From NCBI RefSeq assembly GCF_017539065.1, contig NZ_JAFYHP010000027.1, positions 34,121 to 98,120 of the forward strand: a stretch of DNA of 64,000 nt. The letters run 5' to 3'. Position numbers and translations under genes: made by a program. Of this stretch, positions 12,901 through 19,600 are shown one piece after another. The stretch's first letter is position 1, and each line of letters begins with the position of its first letter. The DNA comes from Methanobrevibacter sp. (GTDB lineage Archaea > Methanobacteriota > Methanobacteria > Methanobacteriales > Methanobacteriaceae). The notes under the pieces were generated by a model, which saw nothing but the letters and a program-made list of their open reading frames with translations, was not told where the DNA came from and did not search any database.

Positions 12901-13467
12901 TGAAAATCTTTTTAACAATTCCATTTCATTATTTGAGACTATATTTAAATCTTTTAATGGAATGCCGGGATTTTCACCCATGCGTTTAATTAAATCCTTA
13001 ATATTGTCAATTAAAAATTCCATCTGAACTTGTGAAAAAATACTGTCATTATAAACGAATTTAACGGAATTTTCATCAAACAAACAGTTTAAAATAGATT
13101 TTTCATGAGGAACAAACTCATCATTATTTTTCATGTTAAAAATAGAGTAGGCATGCAAAAGTTCATTATCAAAAATATAATTTTCCTCTTGTAAATTATT
13201 TATCAATTCATCAACTTCAGATAATAAATAATTAACTGAGCTATTCTCATTATACTCGATTTTTAGGGGAATTTCTTTATTATTTCTGTAAATCTTAAAA
13301 ACAATGCCTTCAGATTGATTTATTCTAGATAAATAAACAGACATTACAGATGCAAAAAAAGATTCATCAATATTCTTTTCGAAATTTAAAATTATTTGAT
13401 TGAATGTTGATTCATTCACATTAGGTATATTTGTTAAACAATTATTATATCCTTGTAAATTTTCCAT
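3949..13467 (-). CDS. Three-module non-ribosomal peptide synthetase with terminal reductase
   Basis: A cytoplasmic multimodular NRPS of about 3,172 residues. Order: truncated condensation-like region (1-180, only the C-terminal half, no HHxxxDG); A1 (190-690; SGSTGNPKG near 355); T1 (LGLTSLSS, Ser near 720); C2 (HHILFDG near 900); A2 (SGSTGLPKG near 1350); T2 (IGFTSL near 1730); C3 (HHLILDG near 1915); A3 (SGSTGNPKG near 2355); T3 (IGGTSL near 2730); R (NAD(P)-binding VTGASGFLG near 2815; YLSSK catalytic Tyr/Lys near 2975). No thioesterase is present, so the peptide should leave reductively as an aldehyde or alcohol, or cyclise to an imine. By hand alignment A1 and A2 lack the Asp of core A4 that holds the alpha-amino group; A3 keeps it (FDIS). 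I chose the ATG at 13467 because GGTGAT lies 4 nt before it; an ATG at 13479 lacks an RBS. The T domains need the Sfp-type transferase at 21194. The product is unknown. Confidence 0.95.
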   Translation of the reverse strand: MENLQGYNNCLTNIPNVNESTFNQIILNFEKNIDESFFASVMSVYLSRINQSEGIVFKIYRNNKEIPLKIEYNENSSVNYLLSEVDELINNLQEENYIFDNELLHAYSIFNMKNNDEFVPHEKSILNCLFDENSVKFVYNDSIFSQVQMEFLIDNIKDLIKRMGENPGIPLKDLNIVSNNEMELLKRFSKTDRLDFDENETIMNYIHNNALKTPNQIAISDTITDITYGEFDRYINALSAILHNLGVEKGECVGVLLPRIPMYIVSCMGITRNASVFVPLDLTYPKDRIDYIIEASDMNYIISSKTVDFASQFEDKNILYIEDLDLDADEVSPNNAVASDPAVIYFTSGSTGNPKGVKSSHYTFLLEALYSSKYLTSGSDIACYVNFTFAFSVVLYSAFVKGANCIILNEHLKENVPELIEFLQVTPLDALILPTVLGATILEKTEIKTKNMIIAGERLKEATPTILSRKTDLINCYGSSEALVIAYQDVKKASQLDEIPVGFPAGNTWVYIVDKNNMPLPIGVPGEIVISGLKLALGYHNNESQTNESFVENPFSDCWENERMVHSRDQGYFTFDGELVVKGRIDRQIKLRGLRIEPGEIENVVLNYSPSITNAVVELRNDNLVCYYISDGEIDEDDLNEFIKSKVTPYMVPSFYMKMDEFPLNLNGKVDVKALPTPEFAIEEIIEPKTEIEIKLFEIISKVLKTDKFGVTTDLIKLGLTSLSSIKIAYEIASNWGVQLSIKELSESKDIQTLTTLIDTPIESAEASHEKQDLYPLSQNQLGVYFESIKHPDKLIYNTTSAVDFGSNIDVEKLKRSIVNLVNKYTYLKSILFEENGKTYLKRQDDEPVAVDIFESLATDEIKNSFARPFDLFKGPLYRFEIYYTEDKTILLMDVHHILFDGTSVNLFINELLDEYDDVNDAEEVSSGFDFILDEKELEGSEKYLKAKEFFEDRLVDIENVTSVEPDIIGEKDLGSLKEVSVKINKDDIFEFSKRNSITPNSLFLSSALLTLSKFSYTKDMLLTTISNGRINPKYFKTLAMIVRSLPIAMTIDTNQSVLDYINSVNDAFVDTIDNESYPFTKIFEEYNFVPEIYYAYQVGLFDEKVLKNGNKVKVEPLELDYPKFNICIYVEEDLENINLIIRYNDQLYSHELMKTLVESIDLVLNKFMDSLTQNASDVSLLTSLEENEIAKKENELTLDIHEPLLKDKFEYIAPKKADDIAVYANDTNLTFGELNAKANVFANSLIDRGLKTNDKIILKLNRTSKLMIALIGALKAGVSFIPVDPKYPQERITHIQEDSGCKMIISDDPLTGEVDIDSLLDGTNTQNPKVDLKNDDIALLIYTSGSTGLPKGVMIKQDSITNYIKPTPENSPINAIACDVSKMLSITTASFIAFLREAFASVMNGVPMVLADEETSMNPIRLAALIKKYEIDGMSATPSRLQQYLTIDDFKRVIKDIKVITIGGEKFIESLYPTLVKYTDAEIYNSYGPTEVTIASHAKLMQDNIVSEGKPIHNTIDSIVDIDNNPLPNNIVGNIALGGVGVSAGYWNKPELTEEVFYTKNGIPYYNTGDLGYKLDNGELVVVGRADSQIKLRGLRIETGEIENVILKNSIIDLVFVNVQVINDTEYLCAYYVADSQIDANKLKEDISQELTDYMIPTFFIQLDELPLNPNGKLDRKKLPLPSVDDEITEVVEASNELEQSVLDMCREIISKDDFGVTTNLFSIGFTSLTVIQLLARISEELKVDVSIMDMMKSKNVMEIVDLINAAEEVSETEEVELREYYPLTHNQLGVYFDCIKNPDKIGYNLPKIIRFDNNVDSAKLRQAIIDAIDLHSYLKMEIVQKDGEILQKRNDGLDVSDLITITKQDVEVTQDDIDKFIRPFSLSEDFLFRFKIIETPTEVVLLNDFHHLILDGTSANLFFRDITLIYDGKIDEIPQETVDAFEYSLIESELEQSNKYKQAEAFFDREISEFEESTVVTPDLESDEEGVLCTNELSLNASDIHNFCRKEGITENNLFLSATILALSKFTFTRDLLISTISTGRTNPKYRNTIGMLVKTLPFTCHIKSDKSIKDLLENVNENWLNTLNYEFYPYTKIANKYDLAPEFLYVYQGEIIEDLNMNGKTYERERIDYDSLRFKISFNILEEKGELKLINQYDDSLYSSHMIDLFNSAVKTIIEKFMTCDISETKVKDVAIIDEPELEEFDYSFNPFLNEVFHETVEKNKDKLALIAEDGEFTYDELNRKANRIANALIKKGVKPGDKVLFKLKRDSNLTASMWGIIKAGAAFIPVDPEYPEERINYIYSDSEADYIISDFSDSTTLNVFDLLKEENETNPIVELDPDNLAFLIYTSGSTGNPKGVMLTHRNITNYLLVKPENNYITDVVENRKRVLGIQTVTFDISVCDVLVPLTHGLTYVFASDVEAKDVLALAKLIKRTKVDAMAGTPSRMFQYLDLEEMQEAFKNLKSVSLAGEPFKPQLYTRIKSINPDVNLYNGYGPSETTIHTNHKLLTSSENITTGKPHYNVIMDIRDIDGNLVPDGVIGEVCIGGLGVGKGYLNKEKRTKESFIEINGINYYKSGDYGVIDPEGEVVIHGRMDNQIKLNGLRIELGEVEQVILKFGDIKEVVCAIKKINDNDHLCAYYTSDEEIDKDELKDFISQSLTRYMVPSVFVQLQELPWTLNGKIEVKKLPIPEISNEYVKPTNNVEAFFASAFEEILGLNKVGVTDNFFDIGGTSLLVTKLTISALNEGYEVQYADIFNYPTPRDLAEFISGTEIVESEESQYDYSRIDELLSQNTMDNFINGDLRDLGNVLVTGASGFLGIHILKDLIENEDGFIYCLQRAGRGLTAEERLKSLLFYYFDENYEDLFGKRIFVVEGDITNIEDFKKLESYPIDTIINSAANVKHFAEGSQIEDVNIFGVQNGLEFAKRIGACYVQVSTTSTAGESVNNFPPKDTVFDEQTLYVGQALDNKYLSSKFAAERLVLEHVVEGGEGKIVRVGNLMAREADAEFQINFESNGFINRLKAYVTLHAMPFDLLVAQTEFSPIDIVARSIIALAKTPKENTVFNAYNSHYITYADVLHTIVAQGYEMSKVEMDEFNELLDEARKDESKQEGISGLVTQVGMGKAKNRSIVNVSNTFTTNILNHLDVYWPLTTYDYLNNFINYLKGMGFLE

Positions 13468-13620
13468 AATAATCACCATGTTTTTAAACGATAATTAATA
13501 TTGTTATTATTTATTATTTACATGATATTTAATATCAACTAATAAATTGCCATTCTTCTTTATAGTCTAAACAAAATATTTAAAATTAATATGAATTATA
13601 TAATAATAATAGTGATTATC
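13468..13620. promoter_or_regulatory. Divergent NRPS / partner-switching intergenic promoter region
   Basis: This 153-bp AT-rich gap separates the leftward NRPS-MATE operon from the rightward STAS-RsbW-SpoIIE operon. On the plus strand AAATATTTAAAA (about 13573-13584) is a plausible TATA box for the STAS operon. GTGAT (13611-13615) is the RBS that decides the STAS start at 13621, and GGTGAT (minus, 13472-13477) decides the NRPS start. A perfect 13-nt palindrome GATATTTAATATC (13524-13536) lies mid-gap and could be a shared operator, although such AT palindromes are weak evidence in this genome. Confidence 0.45.
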
Positions 13621-13920
13621 ATGAATATTGTTAAAAATTACAATGAAAAAGAATTGACATTATCAATTGAAGGCCGCATTGACACTATCACATCACAAGA
13701 CCTTGATAAAGAGATTAATGAAGAATTTGGTAATTTTGACTCATTAATTATGGATTTTACAGACCTGGAATACATTTCAAGTGCTGGGCTTAGAGTCCTG
13801 ATTGCAACACAAAAGAAATTGAAACCTGAAAACATACCGTTTGTTATCAAAAACATCAATGATGCAGTTGGTGAAATATTCAGAATGTCCGGTTTTGACA
13901 AAATCCTTAAGATAGAATGA
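13621..13920 (+). CDS. STAS-domain anti-anti-sigma-type protein (RsbV/SpoIIAA-like)
   Basis: A 99-residue single STAS domain. In bacterial partner switching the unphosphorylated form binds the RsbW-type kinase and releases the kinase's other partner; phosphorylation at a conserved Ser turns it off. The signature DFTDLEYISSAGLRVL (about 45-60) contains that site, most likely Ser54 by alignment with the DSSG motif of SpoIIAA. The start at 13621 is preceded by GTGAT; an in-frame ATG at 13591 would add an Ile-rich leader with no RBS and is rejected. Its stop overlaps the next start by 4 nt (ATGA), so the two are translationally coupled. Archaea have no sigma factor, so the final target must be something else. 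Confidence 0.9.
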   Translation: MNIVKNYNEKELTLSIEGRIDTITSQDLDKEINEEFGNFDSLIMDFTDLEYISSAGLRVLIATQKKLKPENIPFVIKNINDAVGEIFRMSGFDKILKIE

Positions 13921-14294
13921 ACTCAATAACTCTAAAACCCGAAATATGCGAATTATATTCTTTAAATGAGTTTATTTTAAATGAGCTTGGAGAGAAAAAC
14001 ATTCAAGTCGATTTAATTGTCGAAGAAGTATTCGTCAATATTGTCGATTACTCAAAAACAGACTTTATAATTGTCAATGCCGAATTCAGAAAACCAACAT
14101 TAACAGTTGAATTTATTGACAACGGAATTGAATTCAATCCCCTTTTAAAAGAAAATCCTCCCCTACCAGATGATATCGATGAGGCTCAGATTGGAGGGTT
14201 GGGAATTTTTTTAACTAAAGAGATAGCGGATGAATTGGATTATACTTATGTCAATAGTGAAAATCACTTGAAGATTATTAAAAAAGTGGAATGA
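13917..14294 (+). CDS. RsbW/SpoIIAB-like serine kinase (anti-sigma-type ATPase)
   Basis: A 125-residue HATPase_c_2 protein. The N-box is EEVFVNI (36-42, Asn41), G1 is DNGIEFNP (68-75) and the glycine-rich lid is GGLGIFLTKEIAD (93-105), so ATP binding and kinase activity look intact. The expected substrate is the STAS protein encoded just upstream; the SpoIIE-type phosphatase encoded just downstream would reverse the reaction. The start and stop each overlap the neighbouring genes by 4 nt. In bacteria the third partner is a sigma factor. Here the only visible candidates are the ATPase tail of the MATE exporter or an unlinked archaeal regulator, which is inference. Confidence 0.9.
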   Translation: MNSITLKPEICELYSLNEFILNELGEKNIQVDLIVEEVFVNIVDYSKTDFIIVNAEFRKPTLTVEFIDNGIEFNPLLKENPPLPDDIDEAQIGGLGIFLTKEIADELDYTYVNSENHLKIIKKVE

Positions 14295-16195
14295 TGAACG
14301 ATAAGCTAAAACAAATTGGAATTCCTTTCATATTAATGATAATATTTAATTTGGGAATTTATTATTTGAATGGTTGGCAAAATTTCGGAGAGGGTCTGAG
14401 CCCACATGTTGGATTATTATTAATTTCAGGGTTGCTTTTTGGACCATACGGTGCACTCGGATCAGCCCTTGGAACTTTTTTATGTGACCTTGTAAGAGGA
14501 TACAGCCTGACAATTTCCGTTTTGTCCGAAATTATAGGTTTTGCAATATCCTATCTTGCATATAAATTATGGTATGGCAATTACAAAGGCAGACTGGAAA
14601 TAACTCGGCCGAAATTAAACAATACTTATAACATCATTTTATTTATAGTAATAACTCTCATCTGTGCACTTTTATTTTCCGTATTGAACGGAAAATTATT
14701 TTATTTATTTTATCCCGATACAGTTCCTATACATTTCATTATTGAAACCAGATACTTCCTTAATTTTATCAATTCAGCATTTGTTTTTGGAATTATCGGA
14801 TTATGGCTTTCAAATAAAATTGATTTTGTACATATTCCCAAAAAATCCGATAATGAATCTAAAGAGAAAGTATATAAAATACTTGGAATATTATTGCTTA
14901 TTACTATGTTATTAGCGGCAGTACCTGATTATGGCAATCTTTTAAATAACTACATTGCCGCTTTCGAGTTGATTGTTATTACTGCAATTCTATTTGCTTA
15001 CTTAACAAAGCCTATTACTTCAGATATTATGATTAAAAATTCCAAATCCATTCCAGAAGAGATAATGAACATTTTCCATTTGGCAATACTGTTTATAATC
15101 ATCATTGGAATTTTAATATCATATGACCATCTATTAATTACTGCAATTGATGATTTCCTTCCAATAAATGCAAATGAAATCATGATTTCGATGATGATCC
15201 TTGTGGACATTTTACTTTTAATTTTCTTCATACCTTCTTTTTCTGTTTTGAAATACATTGAGATTAAAGTCATTGAACCTATCATTTCATTTTCAAAAAT
15301 TGAGGATTTCATACATGAAAATGAAAAGATAGAATCCGACAAATTGGTAGGTATTTATTCTGAATATGTTAATGAAGAGACTGAAATTGGAACACTTGCC
15401 CGTTCATACACTGATCTGATTAACTTCAACAATAGCTATATTGAAAATATTCATGAGATTGAAGGTGAAAAGGAACGCATCAAAGCTGAACTTAATATTG
15501 CAACAAGAATTCAGGCCGCAAACCTTCCGACTGAAGCTATAGTTAATGATGATTATATTGTTAACGGATATTCAAAACCTGCAAAAGAGGTTGGAGGAGA
15601 CTTTTTCGATTATTATCCGATAGATGAAGATAATTTGGTTATCGTAATCGGTGATGCATCAGGCAAGGGAGTTCCAGCAGCTATCCTTGCAATGATTACT
15701 CAAGTCATGATAAAACAGTTGATTAAAAGTGAAGTGAACCCTTCAAAAGCATTATATTTACTGAATAATCAGTTATGTGAAAACAACTCCGAATCAATGT
15801 TTCTCACATTATGGCTTGGAGTCTACAATACGGCAACTGGAAAGCTAACATTTTCAAATGCAGGACACAACCCTCCATTAATAAAAGAAAATGATATATT
15901 TGAATATCTGAATATTGATTCTGGAATTGTTTTGGGAATAATGGAAGACTTTGACTATACAAATGAAGAAATAACATTAACAAATGAACTTGTAGTATAC
16001 ACCGATGGAATAACCGATGCAAACAATAACGACAATGAAATGTATGGGGAAAACAGACTTTTAAACTTCTTTAATGAATTTAAAAGTGATAATGATCCAA
16101 TACGACCATTATTAAATGACATTCATGGTTTTACACAAGATGCAGAGCAGTTCGATGATATGACCTTATTGTACCTAAAAATCAAAGAGGATTAA
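14291..16195 (+). CDS. Membrane-anchored SpoIIE/RsbU-type serine phosphatase
   Basis: The product has 634 residues. The N-terminal half (about 8-320) contains roughly nine hydrophobic helices of a sensor-like membrane domain; GLLLISGLLFGPYGALGSAL has the look of small-molecule-binding integral membrane modules, but the ligand is unknown. A helical, HAMP-like linker (about 325-395) leads into a PP2C/SpoIIE domain (about 395-634) with metal-binding motifs GGDFFDYY (near 435), GDASGKGVPAA (near 453), TDGITD (near 570) and DDMTLLYL (near 621). Its expected role is to dephosphorylate the STAS protein in response to an external or membrane signal, completing the switch. An in-frame second ATG follows at 14294; both lie at the overlap with the kinase stop. 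Confidence 0.9.
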   Translation: MMNDKLKQIGIPFILMIIFNLGIYYLNGWQNFGEGLSPHVGLLLISGLLFGPYGALGSALGTFLCDLVRGYSLTISVLSEIIGFAISYLAYKLWYGNYKGRLEITRPKLNNTYNIILFIVITLICALLFSVLNGKLFYLFYPDTVPIHFIIETRYFLNFINSAFVFGIIGLWLSNKIDFVHIPKKSDNESKEKVYKILGILLLITMLLAAVPDYGNLLNNYIAAFELIVITAILFAYLTKPITSDIMIKNSKSIPEEIMNIFHLAILFIIIIGILISYDHLLITAIDDFLPINANEIMISMMILVDILLLIFFIPSFSVLKYIEIKVIEPIISFSKIEDFIHENEKIESDKLVGIYSEYVNEETEIGTLARSYTDLINFNNSYIENIHEIEGEKERIKAELNIATRIQAANLPTEAIVNDDYIVNGYSKPAKEVGGDFFDYYPIDEDNLVIVIGDASGKGVPAAILAMITQVMIKQLIKSEVNPSKALYLLNNQLCENNSESMFLTLWLGVYNTATGKLTFSNAGHNPPLIKENDIFEYLNIDSGIVLGIMEDFDYTNEEITLTNELVVYTDGITDANNNDNEMYGENRLLNFFNEFKSDNDPIRPLLNDIHGFTQDAEQFDDMTLLYLKIKED

Positions 16196-16248
16196 ATAAA
16201 CATTAGCATAAAGTAAAATAGTTTTGTGCCAATATTTTATAAGAAAAT

Positions 16249-16542
16249 TTGTGTAGATGTTATACTGGAATATTTAAAATTAACTTGAAAAACATTTTAC
16301 AAAATCCTCATAATATACATTATTTCTTTTACAACTATGCAAACAGTAACATGGTGCTGGTTAAAAGAAATCAAAAATTGTATGATCCGGATTCACTGCT
16401 ATTGATTGGTGATGTTAAAGATAGTGATGTTGTAAAAGAAATTTCGGATCCTAGCTATATTGAAACTCACGAAAAAGTTCTACCTCTTATGCGTACTTTT
16501 CAGCCAACTTTGTTAGGAATTTTATTTGATGTTTTTACTTAA
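16249..16542 (+). pseudogene. Unrecognised small ORF, probably a gene fragment
   Basis: An open frame that can only begin at TTG (16249) or at an internal ATG at 16351, neither with a good RBS. It encodes up to 97 residues (NPHNIHYFFYNYANSN... LLIGDVKDSDVVKEISDPSY... LMRTFQPTLLGILFDVFT). No family is recognised. It is worth recording because a clearly homologous 22-codon scrap with synonymous differences is present at 20293-20361. That suggests a once-functional protein family now decaying at two nearby sites. It could also be a genuine small gene with a weak start. Confidence 0.4.
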
Positions 16543-16674
16543 TTTTTTGGAAAAATGTTCATGATGCCGAATTTGAATAGCTATTAAATCATGCTGAAAT
16601 AATTTATCTAGTAAGATAAGAATTAAGAATTATATTTAATAGTACACAATGACAAAGCATTTAAAAAATAAAGA

Positions 16675-16697
16675 AATAAGGATTAAAAATCCTTATT
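16675..16697 (-). terminator. Hairpin terminator overlapping the stop codon of the protease-adhesin
   Basis: A perfect 10-bp stem (AATAAGGATT / AATCCTTATT, 3-nt loop). The TAA stop (16693-16695) is part of the stem, and a T-rich tract follows on the minus strand. Confidence 0.6.
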
Positions 16698-19600
16698 GAA
16701 CTTTTACTGTTGTTTTTATTGTATCTTTAAGATATGTTATCTTAACTGCATAAGATTTGCCTTTTTTAAGCTTTTTAATAACATTCTTTTTGATGGTTAT
16801 CTTAGCAATACCTTTAGCATTGGTTTTTGCACTGTAGGTTTTACTCTGGAATTTGAATGTTATTTTTTTGCCTTTAATTACCTTTTTTCCCTGTTTTAAA
16901 GTTGCTTTTAAAACCAGTTTTTTAGAAGTCCTTTTGACCTTAACTGTTTTTTTACTGGTAAGCACCTGTTTCACTTTTAAAGTGTTTTTAACAGTTTGAC
17001 CGGCATATGTAGCAGTTATTGTATATGTTCCGGGAGTTATTGTGTTAGGTATTTTTAAAATTGCCATACCATTTGCATTGGTTTTTACCCTGAAGGTTTT
17101 CTTATTGATTTTAATGGTGACAATTACATTTTTGCCAACAACCTTGCCATCCGCACCGAATACCTTAACTGAATAGGTATTTTGGCCATTGTAGAACATA
17201 TTGATATTTTTATTGCCACTGAGTCTGGATACAACATTGACTGTTGAAGTTACAGTTTCTGAAGTGAGATAATTTTTGAAAGTTATTTTATATGAGCCTA
17301 TATGATTATATATAGGAATGGTTACTGAGCTTATTACCTTGCATCCAGCATCATAAAAGTTAACAGTGAATTTTGAATTGGAATTGTAGCCGACAGTGAT
17401 TTTTTCATCAACACCTATACTGCTTGATATATTGATTGTGTTGATGACAGCTGTGCCGTTGACATATGTTGTGATTGTATAAAATCCTGGCTTTAATAAA
17501 GGCAGCTTGAAATTGGCTATTCCATTTTCATCTGAAATATTTGTAATATTGACTCCGTTTACAGAAACCATCACAGTAACATTGCTTTCACTAACATTAA
17601 CAGCAAATACCTTATCCTGAGAATAACATTCAGCAATATTCTCTGTAATGAAAGGATTGGATAAAGTATATACTTTTAAACAGCAAACTGAACCTCCTAC
17701 AGACTCATCCTCCCAATAACCTCCCATATATGATTGTGAAGTTGCCTCGTTATAATGAGCTCTTGAAAACAGGCACAGAGGAAGTGAATCGGAAGTTATT
17801 GCAACGGAAAAGTTATCTCCTTTTTTTACTGATACATATTTGTCCAATTTGACAGTATGATACCCAAAGAATGGTGAAACGCCATTTTGAGTGTAAACCA
17901 ATTGTCCGTTTACAATAACCTCGATTTTATATGAAACGTTTTCATCATCAAAATAGGTTCCAACACCTGCTATTACATCATCCTGATAAGCTTCAAAATA
18001 ATTCAGATAAATATATTCTTTGAAGTCTTCCTGATAGTCCGAAATTCCGCTGAAGTCATACTGATAATTATTGTTGTACGGAAGAGTATTTTCAATGATA
18101 AAACCGATAAAAGAGGCAGGACCATAGTGGTCTTGGGATGGATTTAATGTTTGATCATAGTATGAGACATAGAATAATCCTTCATCCCCCCATTCAGTTC
18201 CCCAGCTATTTTTAATAATCCATGCGCCATCACCTGGGGCAGGAGTATTGAAATTGTCTTTGGAGTAATTGTCATCCCATCCGACAACACATATTGCATG
18301 GTTTGCATTTTCAAATTCAGGATAATAATATCCATATGTTGTTTCGTTATAGTACTCGTCATCAAATAATAAATTACCTGTTAAAGCACCATATTTGAGA
18401 ATGGCCTGTTTGACAGTTGCTGCGCTATCCAAATTTCCAGGAGCATATGGCACCAAAACAACATCCTGAATATGAATATGTTCAGGAGAAGTTATTATTG
18501 GTGAAATTTTTCCAAGTTCATCGTAATCATCATAATTATATGGATATACTCCAAACCAACTTAAAACATAACCTAAACCCACCATATTGTCTGCAGCTTC
18601 ATATACTGAATTTGATCCGTACAGGGAATACATCAGCATTGAATTTTGAACATTATTTTCTGAAAGACAATATGTAACATTTGTTGCCTTTAAAAGAGCA
18701 GACTCTAAAGAGCCAACAATTGCAAATGCCCAGCATGAAGCCATATTTCCCTGATTTTTAACAGGAGTGAGCAAATGCTCATCTTTTAGACTATATCTCG
18801 AAGGGATATTTGTGATGTTTACTGTATTGTTTATTAAAGCCAACTGTTTTCCAATACCGCTTACTACACTTGGATAATATACATTGTTAAAATCACTTTT
18901 CAATATAGTATCGTTTCCGAATAATTTACCTTTCTCACAGCTGTCATCGAAAAAAGTAATGATTGCATTGCCGTTTCCGTTAAACTCCAAATTGTCAATA
19001 TGATATTCACAGTCATAGAAATATAATCCAGCACCATTGAGTGCCTGATTATCAATGAATTTGCAGTCATTAACAGTTATTATTGAGTTGTCTATGTATG
19101 CGGCTCCTCCTCCGTATGTCAGATAATCAATTGGAACCTTCAAATAATTGTCTTTAAAACTACAATTGATAATTTTTCCTTCCATTGCAGAAGTGAAAAA
19201 TGCACCCCCTTTATAATCGGCAGAGTTATTGATAAATGTTGAATCTCTGATTTCAAGAGCCATGGCCAATGAAAGGACGGCACCTCCAAATTCTGATGAA
19301 CAATTTTCAAACAAGGCACTGCTGATTAATGCATTGCCTTCCTGAACTTCTCCACCATCAAAAAATATTGCTCCACCATTTTTGGATGATGAAACATTAA
19401 TAAATTCACACCCTTCAATAATGTCATTGTATCTTTCCTTAGATGCAATTGCTCCGGCAGTATTCATTGCAAATAAATTGACAAATCTTGATTTCCATAA
19501 TGTAAGGTTTCCATAGATATTGTAAATGGCAGTTGCATATTTAGAGGTGGTGTTGGTGAAAGTGGAATTTGCAATTTCCATATCTGAGCCGTATGAATAA

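Noticed and set aside
13524..13536. GATATTTAATATC palindrome as a firm operator between the NRPS and STAS operons
   Set aside because: Only 13 nt and mostly A/T; such palindromes arise easily by chance in this composition, so it is mentioned only in the promoter entry.
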